Positions 26,612 to 35,460 are shown, counted from the stretch's first letter. The stretch is 64,000 bases of DNA from Mesorhizobium sp. CAU 1732 (GCF_039888675.1 NZ_JBDQQR010000001.1:124001-188000), one strand, 5' to 3'. Made by a program: numbers and translations. Notes: generated by a model not told the origin, from the letters alone.

Positions 26612-27466
26612 ATGCAACTGATAAGCATACCGTGGGTGTTAGATGTCATCGACACCGTTAACAAAATTCGGAGCGAGACACTTCCGTCCGAAAAAATGAT
26701 GGCCCACTTCATGCTTTTCAAGGCAAAAGATAGAGTTTCATCGCTGTATAACGACAGCATCTACAAGTCATATTTGCGATCATCACGAGAAAGCGGGGAA
26801 GCGCTTAAGGCGGCGATAGACCGGGTTCTGCAACAGCCCCTGACAAACGACATAACAGACTTCGCGAAATTCGAGATTGGCGTTGCTGTCGACAATTTCG
26901 TAAAAATATTCCGGTCAGAGTTAGCCACCATTCCGATTTTCTTAGTTACCCAAAAAGGCAGCTTTGATCCTGTTCTCTTAGTCAGCGACGGAGTCGGTCT
27001 CTTCCCTCCGGAAATGATTACAAAAGCCCCTGAAACCCTCGCAGACGCGCGCGAGGTTGGTAGAGCCCTCGCTTATGAGATGGGCACTGCATGCGGTTTC
27101 CACACCTTCAGAATCATGGAAAGCGTTCTGAAGCGATATTGGGATGCGGCAAGCATGGGGAAGCCACGTCCCAAACCCCAAACCATTGGTGTCTTTGCCA
27201 GTCACATGGATAGCCAAAACATTGGCGACGAGAGAATTTATGAATCGCTGAAGCAAATAGGGCGCCTTCACCGCAACCCGATAATCCACCCCGAGGTCGT
27301 GCTGACCGTCGAAGAGGCTTTTGGTACAGTCGGAATTGCTAGAAGTGTGATCGGCGCAATGCTGGCCTATTTGCCTGACGCTGCACCAACAACGACAAAT
27401 CCCCTTTTATTAGACACAAGCAATTTGCCACCACCAACCCTGACTACGGTCCCTGATGTGAAGTAA
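26612..27466 (+). CDS. Hypothetical protein with a C-terminal HEPN-like RNxxxH motif
   Basis: 284 residues, visibly more A/T-rich than the genes around it, with no signal or membrane segment. The mostly helical C-terminal region ends with GRLHRNPIIHPEVVLTVEEA at about residues 232-251. R-N-P-I-I-H fits the Rx4H catalytic motif of HEPN ribonucleases, which act in toxin and abortive-infection systems. The N-terminal 120 residues match nothing I know. It lies 38 bases after higA, so may be co-transcribed. Base composition suggests recent transfer. The HEPN call is tentative. Confidence 0.6.
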   Translation: MQLISIPWVLDVIDTVNKIRSETLPSEKMMAHFMLFKAKDRVSSLYNDSIYKSYLRSSRESGEALKAAIDRVLQQPLTNDITDFAKFEIGVAVDNFVKIFRSELATIPIFLVTQKGSFDPVLLVSDGVGLFPPEMITKAPETLADAREVGRALAYEMGTACGFHTFRIMESVLKRYWDAASMGKPRPKPQTIGVFASHMDSQNIGDERIYESLKQIGRLHRNPIIHPEVVLTVEEAFGTVGIARSVIGAMLAYLPDAAPTTTNPLLLDTSNLPPPTLTTVPDVK

Positions 27467-27878
27467 CGGCGCCCTTCTCCCGCCCTGCCTGCATCGCTTG
27501 CAATGCAGCCACCCACGCCTCCGCCGCATGCAGCGCATCCGCATCGACGGCGCTCTTGATGCGGTCGTCGATGAGCGTGCCATGCGCTTCCGCGTCGATC
27601 AGGATCGCGCAGCACGCCATCACTGCGCCGAGGTTGGCGATCCGCGTGTCGCGTGTCAGTTCCTCGCCGGCGGACCAAAGACGCAGATGCCGTTCGGCAG
27701 CATGAACATACGTCATCGCCTCGACAGGGCAGGTGCGCCAGTTGAAAAGCCCGTATTTGAGCCCGCCGTCATAGTGCGCCGACAGCCAGGCAAGCATGGC
27801 CGTCAGCGGCAGGTTTCCGAGAGGCGGCTTGCGATCTCCGAAAATCTGTTTCGGGTTCGGCGGCATCGCTTCGCTCAC
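27444..27878 (-). CDS. DUF5664-like protein (dATP/dGTP diphosphohydrolase N-terminal type)
   Basis: 144 residues. The segment KPPLGNLPLTAMLAWLSAHYDGGLKYGLFNWR is split here as KPPLGNLPLTAML, then YGLFNWR, followed by VEAMTYVHAAERHLRLW; this is the pattern of the DUF5664 family, common in phages and annotated as related to MazG-like dNTP diphosphohydrolases. It could hydrolyse purine dNTPs. Last gene of the late operon; overlaps the preceding start (ATGA) and converges on the HEPN-like gene with a 23-base overlap. Confidence 0.7.
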   Translation of the reverse strand: MSEAMPPNPKQIFGDRKPPLGNLPLTAMLAWLSAHYDGGLKYGLFNWRTCPVEAMTYVHAAERHLRLWSAGEELTRDTRIANLGAVMACCAILIDAEAHGTLIDDRIKSAVDADALHAAEAWVAALQAMQAGREKGAVTSHQGP

Positions 27879-29254
27879 GCCGCAACCTCCGCGACGCCCG
27901 CCATATCGATCGCCGGCGGTTCATAGAGGCTGCCTTCGTCAGGCGTGCCAAGGAACAATTCCTGATACGCGATGACGCCGAGCTTTTCCTCGACAATGAG
28001 CAGGTTTTGGGAGGCCGGCGACGGGTCGGCTTTCAGCTTGCGCATCGCGTAGGGATTGTAGCCGACGACCGAGCCATTGGCGAAACCGAACGGTATCTTG
28101 CTCGACGTATGGTCATGCCCCTGCAAAACGAAATGAAAGCCGCGACCGCGCCGGGCGTAGGACTGATGCGCGCGGTACATGCCCCTGACCTGCTTGTAGA
28201 CAGCCCCATAGAGTCCGCCGGTTCCGGACGCGCCCTCGTGCCCATGTTGCAGGAGGAATTTCCAGCCATAGACGTTGAACAGCGCTTCACCCGAGCCGGT
28301 ATAATAGAACTGCACGCCCGGATCGCCGGCGAGCATCTTCTCGATACCCCACGACACAATCATGTCGAGGTTGTCGATGTTGCCTTCGGACGAATGCGGC
28401 TTTGGCGTCAGGCGGCCGTGATTGCCGGGCGACGTGTAGACACGGATCGGCATTCCGACCGTCGAGCGCAGGAAGGCCAGCCCGCCTGCGACGGTCTCTG
28501 ACACTGCCTTGATCGACGGCACGACCGGCGCGGCGCCGCCACGGCGGCTTTCCTCGCGCAAATTGTTGTCGATCATGTCGCCGCCAAGACAGACGATCAG
28601 GTCCTCGACCGGGTCGCCTTTCCAATGGTCGGTCAGAAGCGACGCCGTCTTTTGGAAAAGTCGTTCCATCCGCGCACGGCAGATATCGAGGCTGTAGGCG
28701 TTGAGCCCGTCCATCTCATAAAGATCGACGGCCTCGCCGGCATGCACGTCCGAAATGTGCAGGATGACCGATCGGCGGCCGCCGCGACCATCGCCAGGCA
28801 TCGGACGGATCACGGCCGGGGCCTCGATCGCCCGCGCGAGTTCGAAAACGGTCGCGCGCAAATCCTCCGCCGCGATGATGCGATCGAGCATGTCCTTGCG
28901 CTCGACTTTCAGCGCGGCGACCTCGCGCTCGAGTCGGCGCTCGCGGACCCTGTCCTCGACCTTCGGCGGTTCGGGAGCGGTCACCGTCGCGGAAGCCTCG
29001 GCGGCCGGCGCGACGTCATGCCAGACCGCATCGAAGCCTTTCGCACGGATGGTGCGCAACCGTCCATCCGCCTGATTTTTCGTCAGGCCGAGTTCTTTTG
29101 CCGCGACGCGCAGTGCGGTCGTCTGGCCTGCGCCGGGATTGGTTCCCGGTCGGGCATATCCCGCCTCGATCGCGGTCTTGATGCGATCCGCGAAGGCGCG
29201 CAGGACGTCGTCGGAAATGCCGACGCCGGGCTTGGTTGGTTTCGGTTCGTTCAT
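27875..29254 (-). CDS. Calcineurin-like metallophosphoesterase with N-terminal extension
   Basis: 459 residues. The C-terminal two thirds carry the metallophosphoesterase metal-binding motifs: HISDVHAGE, GGDMIDNN, SPGNHGR, QHGHE and QGHDHTS. The N-terminal ~130 residues hold a helix-turn-helix-like region (ALRVAAKELGLTKNQADGRL) followed by a coiled coil, suggesting nucleic acid binding. It may be a phage nuclease or phosphatase; substrate unknown. Encoded after the lysis cassette, with four-base overlaps on both sides. Confidence 0.85.
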   Translation of the reverse strand: MNEPKPTKPGVGISDDVLRAFADRIKTAIEAGYARPGTNPGAGQTTALRVAAKELGLTKNQADGRLRTIRAKGFDAVWHDVAPAAEASATVTAPEPPKVEDRVRERRLEREVAALKVERKDMLDRIIAAEDLRATVFELARAIEAPAVIRPMPGDGRGGRRSVILHISDVHAGEAVDLYEMDGLNAYSLDICRARMERLFQKTASLLTDHWKGDPVEDLIVCLGGDMIDNNLREESRRGGAAPVVPSIKAVSETVAGGLAFLRSTVGMPIRVYTSPGNHGRLTPKPHSSEGNIDNLDMIVSWGIEKMLAGDPGVQFYYTGSGEALFNVYGWKFLLQHGHEGASGTGGLYGAVYKQVRGMYRAHQSYARRGRGFHFVLQGHDHTSSKIPFGFANGSVVGYNPYAMRKLKADPSPASQNLLIVEEKLGVIAYQELFLGTPDEGSLYEPPAIDMAGVAEVAA

Positions 29255-29757
29255 TTCCTAGTGGCTCCACCGGCGCGCGGCGCGGCGCGGCTTGAAAAGT
29301 GATTGTCGAGACGGTCGCCTAGGCGATCGATCGCGCCGATCAGGCGTTCCTCGATCTGCCCGATGGCGTTGTTCGTCGCGTATTCCTTGGCGACCGCAAG
29401 CTTGAATTCGGAAAGTTCGTGCGCGCTCTTCGCGCGCACTTCCTCGATCCGCTTCGCATAGACCTCGATGGTTGCTTCAAGAGCCGCCTTTTTGGTTTTC
29501 AGGTCGACGACAGCCAGTTCCGTCGCGGCCAGCCGCATGCGGACCGTCACCCATGCGGCAATGCCACCGGCAGCGATGCCGCCAAAGGCGATCAGGGCGG
29601 CGATATTGACTGTCATGTCGAAGCGCACGCCATGGGGCGATTGGGCCATCGCAGGCAACAGCATGACGACGAAGAGCAGGACGATCGCGGAAATCACGAG
29701 CGCGACGACCTGGCTGGCGCGGGAACGCGTGGCCCGTAAATTGGCGAGATTTCGCAA
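29251..29757 (-). CDS. Phage membrane protein with coiled-coil tail
   Basis: About 168 residues with two hydrophobic segments (VVALVISAIVLLFVVMLL and AALIAFGGIAAGGIAAWV) followed by a long coiled coil (KTKKAALEATIEVYAKRIEE...). The start is best placed at a TTG three bases after the Rz1 stop; an in-frame ATG at 29808 would lie inside Rz1. Position behind the spanins suggests a lysis accessory or second holin. No family recognised. Confidence 0.65.
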   Translation of the reverse strand: MRNLANLRATRSRASQVVALVISAIVLLFVVMLLPAMAQSPHGVRFDMTVNIAALIAFGGIAAGGIAAWVTVRMRLAATELAVVDLKTKKAALEATIEVYAKRIEEVRAKSAHELSEFKLAVAKEYATNNAIGQIEERLIGAIDRLGDRLDNHFSSRAAPRAGGATRK

Positions 29758-29759
29758 GG

Positions 29760-30065
29760 TCAGGTCCGATCCAGATGCTCGACAAGGTCGTCGTGATAGT
29801 CCGCGCACCGCGTCACGCGGGCATTGGCGCGATCGAGGGCCGCACGTTCGCGCTTGAGAACGGACCGGATTTCGGCTCCATCGACGAGTGCGGCGTGAGG
29901 CTCGATCGTTCGGCAGTCATCCGGCAGAACGCCGATCGTCAGACCGGCGTCGCTTACCCCCTGCGATGCCCCGGCAAGGCGCGCTGCATCAATCGATGCG
30001 CAGCCAGTCGATATCGCCCCGATCAAGGCGACAGATACGGCCTTGCAAAGCCAACCGCGTTTCAT
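29760..30065 (-). CDS. Rz1-like outer-membrane spanin lipoprotein
   Basis: 101 residues with a lipoprotein signal ending LIGAISTGC (Cys about residue 22), so the mature product is an outer-membrane lipoprotein. Its start lies inside the 3' end of the Rz-like gene in another frame, with a 77-base overlap, the classic Rz/Rz1 arrangement. With the inner-membrane partner it would fuse the two membranes at lysis. Confidence 0.78.
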   Translation of the reverse strand: MKRGWLCKAVSVALIGAISTGCASIDAARLAGASQGVSDAGLTIGVLPDDCRTIEPHAALVDGAEIRSVLKRERAALDRANARVTRCADYHDDLVEHLDRT

Positions 30066-30438
30066 AATCGGAGATCTCCGCTTCAAGGGTTTCAAGCCGC
30101 GCAGACGTTGCGGCGCGGGTCTGTGCGAGCGCAGTGGCGAAGCGCTCGCGGGCATCGGTCGCGACCCGCAACTGCCGTCTGGTCTCGGCAAGTGCCGCCT
30201 CGGCTGCCGATTTTTCGGCCTCACGGACATAGCCCTGCCGCGCCTCGCGAGCGGCGGCCGCGCTCGCGCGTTCGACGCGCCCGCTTGTTACGACCGCGAG
30301 GACAGGACCAAGCAGCGGAACGCGGTCGAGCGGCGCGATCGGCGCCCCCTCATAAAAGGCGACCAGTACGAGCGCGGTCAGAGCGACGAGGCCCGGCCGC
30401 GAGAGCGCGGCGCGTGAGAGGAAAGCGCCGGCGATCAT
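29989..30438 (-). CDS. Rz-like inner-membrane spanin
   Basis: 149 residues: an N-terminal membrane anchor (GLVALTALVLVAFYEG) followed by a periplasmic coiled coil rich in Ala, Glu and Arg (about residues 55-135). This is the i-spanin design. The start overlaps the endolysin stop (ATGA) and the 3' end overlaps the Rz1-like lipoprotein gene. Confidence 0.8.
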   Translation of the reverse strand: MIAGAFLSRAALSRPGLVALTALVLVAFYEGAPIAPLDRVPLLGPVLAVVTSGRVERASAAAAREARQGYVREAEKSAAEAALAETRRQLRVATDARERFATALAQTRAATSARLETLEAEISDYETRLALQGRICRLDRGDIDWLRID

Positions 30439-30911
30439 CCGCGCGCACCCTCAAGGCAAATGCGCTGCTCGGCCGCGCGGCGGTTGACGAGACCCTTGAC
30501 GACCCGGCCGCCGGCTTTGTTCCACAAGGGGATGGCATTGCACGCGCCGACGATGTCGCCGGCGTTGGCGCGACGGGCCACGGTCGAGCGGCAGAATGCG
30601 CCGGTTCCGATATTGTAGGAGAGCGACAGGAACATCGCGTAGGACTTGCCGGGAATGGCATCCGGCGCCTTCAGGCACTTGCGCATGCCGGTCTCGAATT
30701 CCGCGAGCCCTTGGCCAAGCATGGCGGTGCATTCGGCATCCGTGTAGCGGTCGCCCCGCTTTACGCCGCGCGTCTCGCCATAACAGACGGTCCAGACGCC
30801 GACGATGTCCTGATAGGCGGCATTGCGCTTGCCTTCCCACCCGCCGACGAAGGCGGCAGCGAGAATGCCAAGCGCGGTCAATGCGCCGGCGGCGGTCTTA
30901 ATCTTCGACAT
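30435..30911 (-). CDS. Phage lysozyme (GH24), probable SAR endolysin
   Basis: 158-residue muramidase that degrades peptidoglycan at lysis. The catalytic triad E-x8-D-x5-T of the T4/P21 family is intact: Glu in GGWEGKR, Asp in QDIVG, Thr in WTVCYG. The N-terminal stretch AGALTALGILAAAFVGG, rich in Ala and Gly and directly before the catalytic Glu, looks like a signal-arrest-release segment, as in P21 lysozyme, so export would use Sec and activation would follow membrane depolarisation. The start overlaps the holin gene by 14 bases. Confidence 0.92.
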   Translation of the reverse strand: MSKIKTAAGALTALGILAAAFVGGWEGKRNAAYQDIVGVWTVCYGETRGVKRGDRYTDAECTAMLGQGLAEFETGMRKCLKAPDAIPGKSYAMFLSLSYNIGTGAFCRSTVARRANAGDIVGACNAIPLWNKAGGRVVKGLVNRRAAEQRICLEGARG

Positions 30912-31122
30912 CGGTGATACCTTTCTGCGCGACGAAGCGCGCCGCGAATGCGCCGGCCGTCGCGATCCCCGACAGCGCCGCGAAGACGCCGGCGGAAACC
31001 GGAAGCCGGTCGCCGAGGAAGGGGAGGACGACCTCGACGCCCGAAAGCAGGGCGGCAAGGATCATGAGGCGGACGCTCCACGCGCGGCGAAGCACCCGCC
31101 GCCAATCGGGAACGGGCTTCAT
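30898..31122 (-). CDS. Holin-like protein with two membrane segments
   Basis: 74 residues with two hydrophobic segments (LMILAALLSGVEVVLPFL and VSAGVFAALSGIATAGAFAA) and a charged N-terminus. Size, topology and position before the endolysin fit a holin; with a SAR endolysin, a pinholin role is plausible. Confidence 0.8.
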   Translation of the reverse strand: MKPVPDWRRVLRRAWSVRLMILAALLSGVEVVLPFLGDRLPVSAGVFAALSGIATAGAFAARFVAQKGITDVED

Positions 31123-31142
31123 GGGTTTGTCCAGAGATGACG

Positions 31143-31547
31143 CTAGAGCGTCGAGGCGTAGCGCCAGAGGTCGTCGAGTTCGGCCGGAGCGAAGTCCATA
31201 GCCGCCGCTAGCTGGTCGACGAGCGGATGGTCGCGGTCGTAGTGCGCAGCCTTACGCCATTCGACGAGCGCGACGTCGCGCTCTTGTCCTTCGATCGTCG
31301 TGGCGACGATCGCATCCTCGACATCCGTTTCATTCATATCGAGGAACACAAGCATCATGCCCATCTGTCGCGGCGAAAGCGGCGGCAGCGGTTCCGGCTC
31401 CGGCTCGGGCGGCGGCGGTGGCGAGAACGCACCGTCGTCATAGGTCCAGCCGATCGCCACGTCGTCACCACAGGTGATGGAATCATCGACCTGGCCGATG
31501 ATGACGTTTGTGACCACGCCGTTTTCAACAATTGCGGAGCGCATCAT
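31143..31547 (-). CDS. Phage tail fibre-associated protein (assembly-like)
   Basis: 134 residues starting MMRSAIVENGVVTNVIIGQ, a pattern common in proteins encoded behind phage tail fibres. A Pro/Glu-rich linker (PPPPPEPEPEPLPPL) and a C-terminal helical part follow. It overlaps the fibre stop by four bases. Likely a fibre chaperone or a small tail protein; not certain. Confidence 0.65.
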   Translation of the reverse strand: MMRSAIVENGVVTNVIIGQVDDSITCGDDVAIGWTYDDGAFSPPPPPEPEPEPLPPLSPRQMGMMLVFLDMNETDVEDAIVATTIEGQERDVALVEWRKAAHYDRDHPLVDQLAAAMDFAPAELDDLWRYASTL

Positions 31548-32560
31548 TCGTACTCCCATATGATGATGAGGCCCGCGCCTCCATTGCCGCCCGTCCGCAC
31601 CGGGGCCGATCCGCCCGAATTGGAAGCGCCGGCACCACCACCCCCGGACAGACCTTGACCGCCACTCTGGCCGCCACCGCTGGCTGTTATACCTGCGCCG
31701 CCATCTCCGATGATCGAGGCACCGCCATTGCCCCCGAGGCCAAGTGAGCCTTGGCAAAACCCCGGTCCACCGGGCGCGCCCCGGACGAGGATGTCGCCAA
31801 GGGTCGCGACGCCTCCCGCTCCGCCCGACCGAACGGAATTGTTGGAATCGGCACCGGATGTCCCGCCATCACCACCGCCTGCGCGAACCAATGTGCTGAA
31901 TCGCGTCTCGCCACCGACAGCGCCTTTTTCTCCGGAAACGCCGGCGCCCCCTGCACCCCCTGCGCCGACGATCATGCTGTAGGGGCCTGACGAAAGATCG
32001 GCCCGCCGGAAAAACTTCCTAGCAGAAGAACCGCCCCCACCGCCCGAACCGCCGGACGACAAGCCCGCGCTTGTTGCAACGGCACCGCCGCCACCGCCAC
32101 CGCCGCCGATGCAAAGAACGTCGATCGCAGCGACCGAAGAACGCAGCGTGTAGGTGCCGGACGCCGTGAAGATCACCGGGGCGACAAACCGCCCGCCGAC
32201 CGCTCCGATATTCTGGCGCGCGCGAAGCTGCCCGGCAGCGTCGATCGTCTGCGCAACATCGAAGCGCAGACGGTTTGCCAAAGCAGTGTTAATCGCCACG
32301 ATCGCAGCAGCATCGTCCGATGCATTGCTCCACAGATCGATCAGGTGATCGTCGATCGCGTCGAGGACGGCCTGAAGGGTGGTCGTCGGCAAAAGCAACA
32401 TCGCCGCGTTGGCGATCGTGACGTCGGTCGAGAGCGCCAGCTTTAGCAGCGCGTCGACATCGAGCCGATGCGATACGCCGTCTTTCATCACAGGCAGGCG
32501 ATGCAGGCGAGACGGCAATGGCGACGGGTTCAGCCCGTCGATGGTGATCGTGTTCGCCAT
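31544..32560 (-). CDS. Glycine-rich phage tail fibre / adhesin
   Basis: 338 residues. The N-terminal 130 residues are a mixed, helical attachment region; the rest is a glycine-rich domain with runs such as GGGGGGGG and GGSGGGGGSS, ending LIIIWEYE. Phage adhesins built of packed polyglycine II helices have this composition and a similar hydrophobic end. Probably the receptor-binding tip of the tail. Confidence 0.78.
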   Translation of the reverse strand: MANTITIDGLNPSPLPSRLHRLPVMKDGVSHRLDVDALLKLALSTDVTIANAAMLLLPTTTLQAVLDAIDDHLIDLWSNASDDAAAIVAINTALANRLRFDVAQTIDAAGQLRARQNIGAVGGRFVAPVIFTASGTYTLRSSVAAIDVLCIGGGGGGGGAVATSAGLSSGGSGGGGGSSARKFFRRADLSSGPYSMIVGAGGAGGAGVSGEKGAVGGETRFSTLVRAGGGDGGTSGADSNNSVRSGGAGGVATLGDILVRGAPGGPGFCQGSLGLGGNGGASIIGDGGAGITASGGGQSGGQGLSGGGGAGASNSGGSAPVRTGGNGGAGLIIIWEYE

Positions 32561-33507
32561 TAGCCACCCGCACTAAAAAGCAGCGTCACGGCCGCAGCCA
32601 TGTCGTGCAGATAAACGCCGTTGAGTTGATACCGATTGATCGGCATCGCCGCCGGATGGCTTGCAAGCGCAAGCGCGCTGTTGCGATCAACGCCGACCGG
32701 CATGATGCCGATATCAGCGTCATATCCGCCCTCGGCCGACACCACGCGCGATGCCGCGAGCGAGACGGTTTTCGGTGTCCGCGCCCAATTGAATGCGTGC
32801 GAGACGAGGAAGTTTGCACCGTTCTGGCTGCCAAGCTTGACGTCAGTTCCGTGAATCAGCTGCATGAACGCCAAGGCGTTGCGGTTCGCCAGATTGGTGA
32901 TCGTCGCCACATTCGACCCGTTGGTCGTGACGCGCGCGATCAGCATGTCGTCATAGCTGGAATCGAACCGCTCGTTCGTCTCGGCGGCGACGGCGGGATT
33001 GTATCCGGCATTCGCCAGGTCGCGCAGCACGAAGCCGTCGGCAAGCGTCCAGCGCAGATGATACGTCTTGTTCGCGACGGTCGCGAAGCTTCGCTGTGCT
33101 TCGCTATAGTCGCTGGTCGACATCGGGAAGATGCCGCGATGCTGAAAAGCGACCGTCGGCGGCACGAGGACCGTTCCCGCCGCCGGCGACGTGACGTTCA
33201 TCCGACCGTCCGCCGACAGGATTTCAGGAAAAATAGGCAGGCGAGCGCGAGCCTGGCTGACGAGCAGAAATTTGGAGGTGTCGCCGCCGCCGGTCGCAGC
33301 GGAGATCAGGCTCTCGATCGCCTTGCGAACCTGCTCAAGGTCGGTCCGATCCGGAGTCTGTCCGGAAAAGGCAATGAGATGGTCAAGTTCGCGCTGCGGA
33401 TGCTCGACAGCGGCCGCAGGGACGACCGACCCCTTGATGCCCGCATTGCGATTGCCGTCGATATACGGCGCGTCGAGATCGCCGCCGGGAGGTGCGGTGT
33501 AGCGCAT
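32560..33507 (-). CDS. Phage tail protein, probable fibre or stalk
   Basis: 315 residues, starting MRYTAPPGGDLDAPYIDGN with a Pro/Gly-rich head and then a mixed beta-rich body. It lies between the gp48-like baseplate gene and the Gly-rich adhesin, and its stop abuts the adhesin start, so a side fibre or connector role is inferred from position. No catalytic motif seen. Confidence 0.7.
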   Translation of the reverse strand: MRYTAPPGGDLDAPYIDGNRNAGIKGSVVPAAAVEHPQRELDHLIAFSGQTPDRTDLEQVRKAIESLISAATGGGDTSKFLLVSQARARLPIFPEILSADGRMNVTSPAAGTVLVPPTVAFQHRGIFPMSTSDYSEAQRSFATVANKTYHLRWTLADGFVLRDLANAGYNPAVAAETNERFDSSYDDMLIARVTTNGSNVATITNLANRNALAFMQLIHGTDVKLGSQNGANFLVSHAFNWARTPKTVSLAASRVVSAEGGYDADIGIMPVGVDRNSALALASHPAAMPINRYQLNGVYLHDMAAAVTLLFSAGG

Positions 33508-33527
33508 GTCAGAAACTCCGTTGAATG

Positions 33528-34358
33528 TCAGTCGACCGCGACGGGCATGACGAGGAGCAACCCCGTTTCCGTCACGAAGAGATCGCCGCTTTCGGTGGCG
33601 AGAATGTTGCCCGCAAGCAGCGAAGCGTAGGAGAAAACGACGGCCGTCCACGCCGGCGCAATGCGCCGGATGGCGCATTCGAGCACCCCGTGGTCGAAGT
33701 CGAGTAGCCGCGTAACGCCTGCATCACCGATACCGGCCTCGAATTGGCTGGCCGGCGCATCGAAGACATGAACAACCCATTGCTGTTCAAGCGCAGCGTC
33801 GCTCAACTCGCCAATGCCGAGGCAATGGCTTTCACCGACAAGAAACGCTTCCGGTTCTTCAAGGGCGATGATGTAACCCACGCGAGCAGCCATCCGAACG
33901 ACGTCCGCAGGCGTGATCGTGGCAAGCGATTGTACCCGCGCCGCGAGGCTGTCGCGTCGCTGCGTGATTGTCTGCGGCTCCGTCACGCAAGGGTCGGGGA
34001 GCCCGTAATCGCGTTCCCATTCGTCGAGGCTGTCGACAAGCGTCGCGGACCGCGACTCCAGCGTGAGTTTCCACGCCGAGGCATAGAGCATCGCGAAGGG
34101 CGCAAGCAAAACGCGCGTCAGCCCTGCTATCTTGGAAGTGACGGACGGCGCTTCACCGTCCGGCGTTCCCCATGCCGACCCGCGTGGCCACAACGCGAGG
34201 CCACCCTGCAGAAGCATCTCGACGTCGGGTTCCGACAGAATGTCCCGTGTCTCGATCAGGCCAGGCGCAGCGCGCGCATCCGGCGAGACGAAAAAGACCT
34301 CGCCAAGATCGGGAGCCAGAAAAGCCGGCCAATCGGCATTGACGTACCAAACGGACAT
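33528..34358 (-). CDS. Baseplate protein, Mu gp48-like (DUF2313)
   Basis: 276 residues with the hallmark of the YmfQ/gp48 family: LLQGGLALWPRGSAW near the N-terminus, LVDSLDEWERDYGLPDPC, and ADVVRMAARVGY. In Mu-like phages this protein links the baseplate wedge to the fibres. ATG at 34358 (MSVWYVN) lies 7 bases after the baseplate J stop. Confidence 0.85.
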   Translation of the reverse strand: MSVWYVNADWPAFLAPDLGEVFFVSPDARAAPGLIETRDILSEPDVEMLLQGGLALWPRGSAWGTPDGEAPSVTSKIAGLTRVLLAPFAMLYASAWKLTLESRSATLVDSLDEWERDYGLPDPCVTEPQTITQRRDSLAARVQSLATITPADVVRMAARVGYIIALEEPEAFLVGESHCLGIGELSDAALEQQWVVHVFDAPASQFEAGIGDAGVTRLLDFDHGVLECAIRRIAPAWTAVVFSYASLLAGNILATESGDLFVTETGLLLVMPVAVD

Positions 34359-34365
34359 GAATGCC

Positions 34366-35460
34366 TCACAACCATGTGATGTCGCCGAGGACCGGCAACT
34401 CACCGGGATCGAACGTGAGGTCGAAGGCCGGCTCGACCAGCGAGTGACCGTCTTCGCCCTCGGTCGTCGAGATCACCTCCGATATCCACGATCTCAACAG
34501 GAGGAAGGGATCGTCGGGAAGCCCCGGCCGGACGCGCGCACCGGCAGGCTTGGTCGCATCGAAGAGAGTTGCCAGGCTTGCCGTCACGGCCGCACGATTT
34601 GCGGCCGTATCAGGCGACAGCCGAATGGAGAGGTCGACAGGGACCGCAACAGGCGCGGCCGCGTAGAACCGCGCTCGCACGAGCCTCTTGTCGACGATAT
34701 GTGCATCGACGAGATCGAGGTCTGCCGGCGTCGGTATCCCGTATGCGCGCCCTTCGACCAGTATCCAGCAGCCCACGGTTCCGAAACCATTCGAGAAGTT
34801 CGCCGCCCATGCCTTAACGACGCCCGGAACCTCAAGCGCCCATCCTTCATAGTCGACGAGCGACCCGCCCTGCGCAGGGGCGGACTTCCGTTTCAGGGCA
34901 CGCGTGCGCAGTTGCTCGATCGTCTCGACGTCCGCGCCACCGCCAAGCCCGCCGATGCCGACCACGACACGGTCGGACATGGCCGGATAAAGCACGGCGT
35001 CGGCAAGCAGGAGTTCGGCGCCCGCATCGCGGTTCGTGTCCAGCCCGGACCGCTCTGCCACGACCTTCGCTTCGAATTCGCCAATGGCGTTCGCAGTGAA
35101 CGGATCGGAGGTAACGAACGTCGAGGCACCCGACAGAAACCGAACCCCTGCGGGATAGGCTTCATGCGGCGCCGCCGTTCCCACGACCAGCCCGGATGCC
35201 GGCGAGGACGGCTTTTGCAGGACGCCGAATTCCGCGGCATGCATGCGAACCATCGGCATGCTCGTCGCGGTCGACAGGAAAAGCTGGCGGAAAATCCAAG
35301 CAAGCCGCAACTCGTATTCGTGAGCGAGCAGCGCGACGACCTTCGCGATAACGGTCAGGACGTTCTGTTTGAGGCTGGCATCGGTGCCGGGAAGATATTG
35401 CCGGACCGAACCCCGCACGAGGCGCGAGAGATCGTCAAGCGAGCGGATCGGAAATGCCAT
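34366..35460 (-). CDS. Baseplate J-like protein (Mu gp47)
   Basis: 364-residue wedge protein of the contractile-tail baseplate. Typical of baseplate J: PAGVRFLSGASTFVTSDP, the GADVETIEQLRTRAL segment with GGSLVDYEGWALEVPGV directly after, and WILVEGR. The start at 35460 overlaps the gp46-like gene by 26 bases. Confidence 0.92.
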   Translation of the reverse strand: MAFPIRSLDDLSRLVRGSVRQYLPGTDASLKQNVLTVIAKVVALLAHEYELRLAWIFRQLFLSTATSMPMVRMHAAEFGVLQKPSSPASGLVVGTAAPHEAYPAGVRFLSGASTFVTSDPFTANAIGEFEAKVVAERSGLDTNRDAGAELLLADAVLYPAMSDRVVVGIGGLGGGADVETIEQLRTRALKRKSAPAQGGSLVDYEGWALEVPGVVKAWAANFSNGFGTVGCWILVEGRAYGIPTPADLDLVDAHIVDKRLVRARFYAAAPVAVPVDLSIRLSPDTAANRAAVTASLATLFDATKPAGARVRPGLPDDPFLLLRSWISEVISTTEGEDGHSLVEPAFDLTFDPGELPVLGDITWL

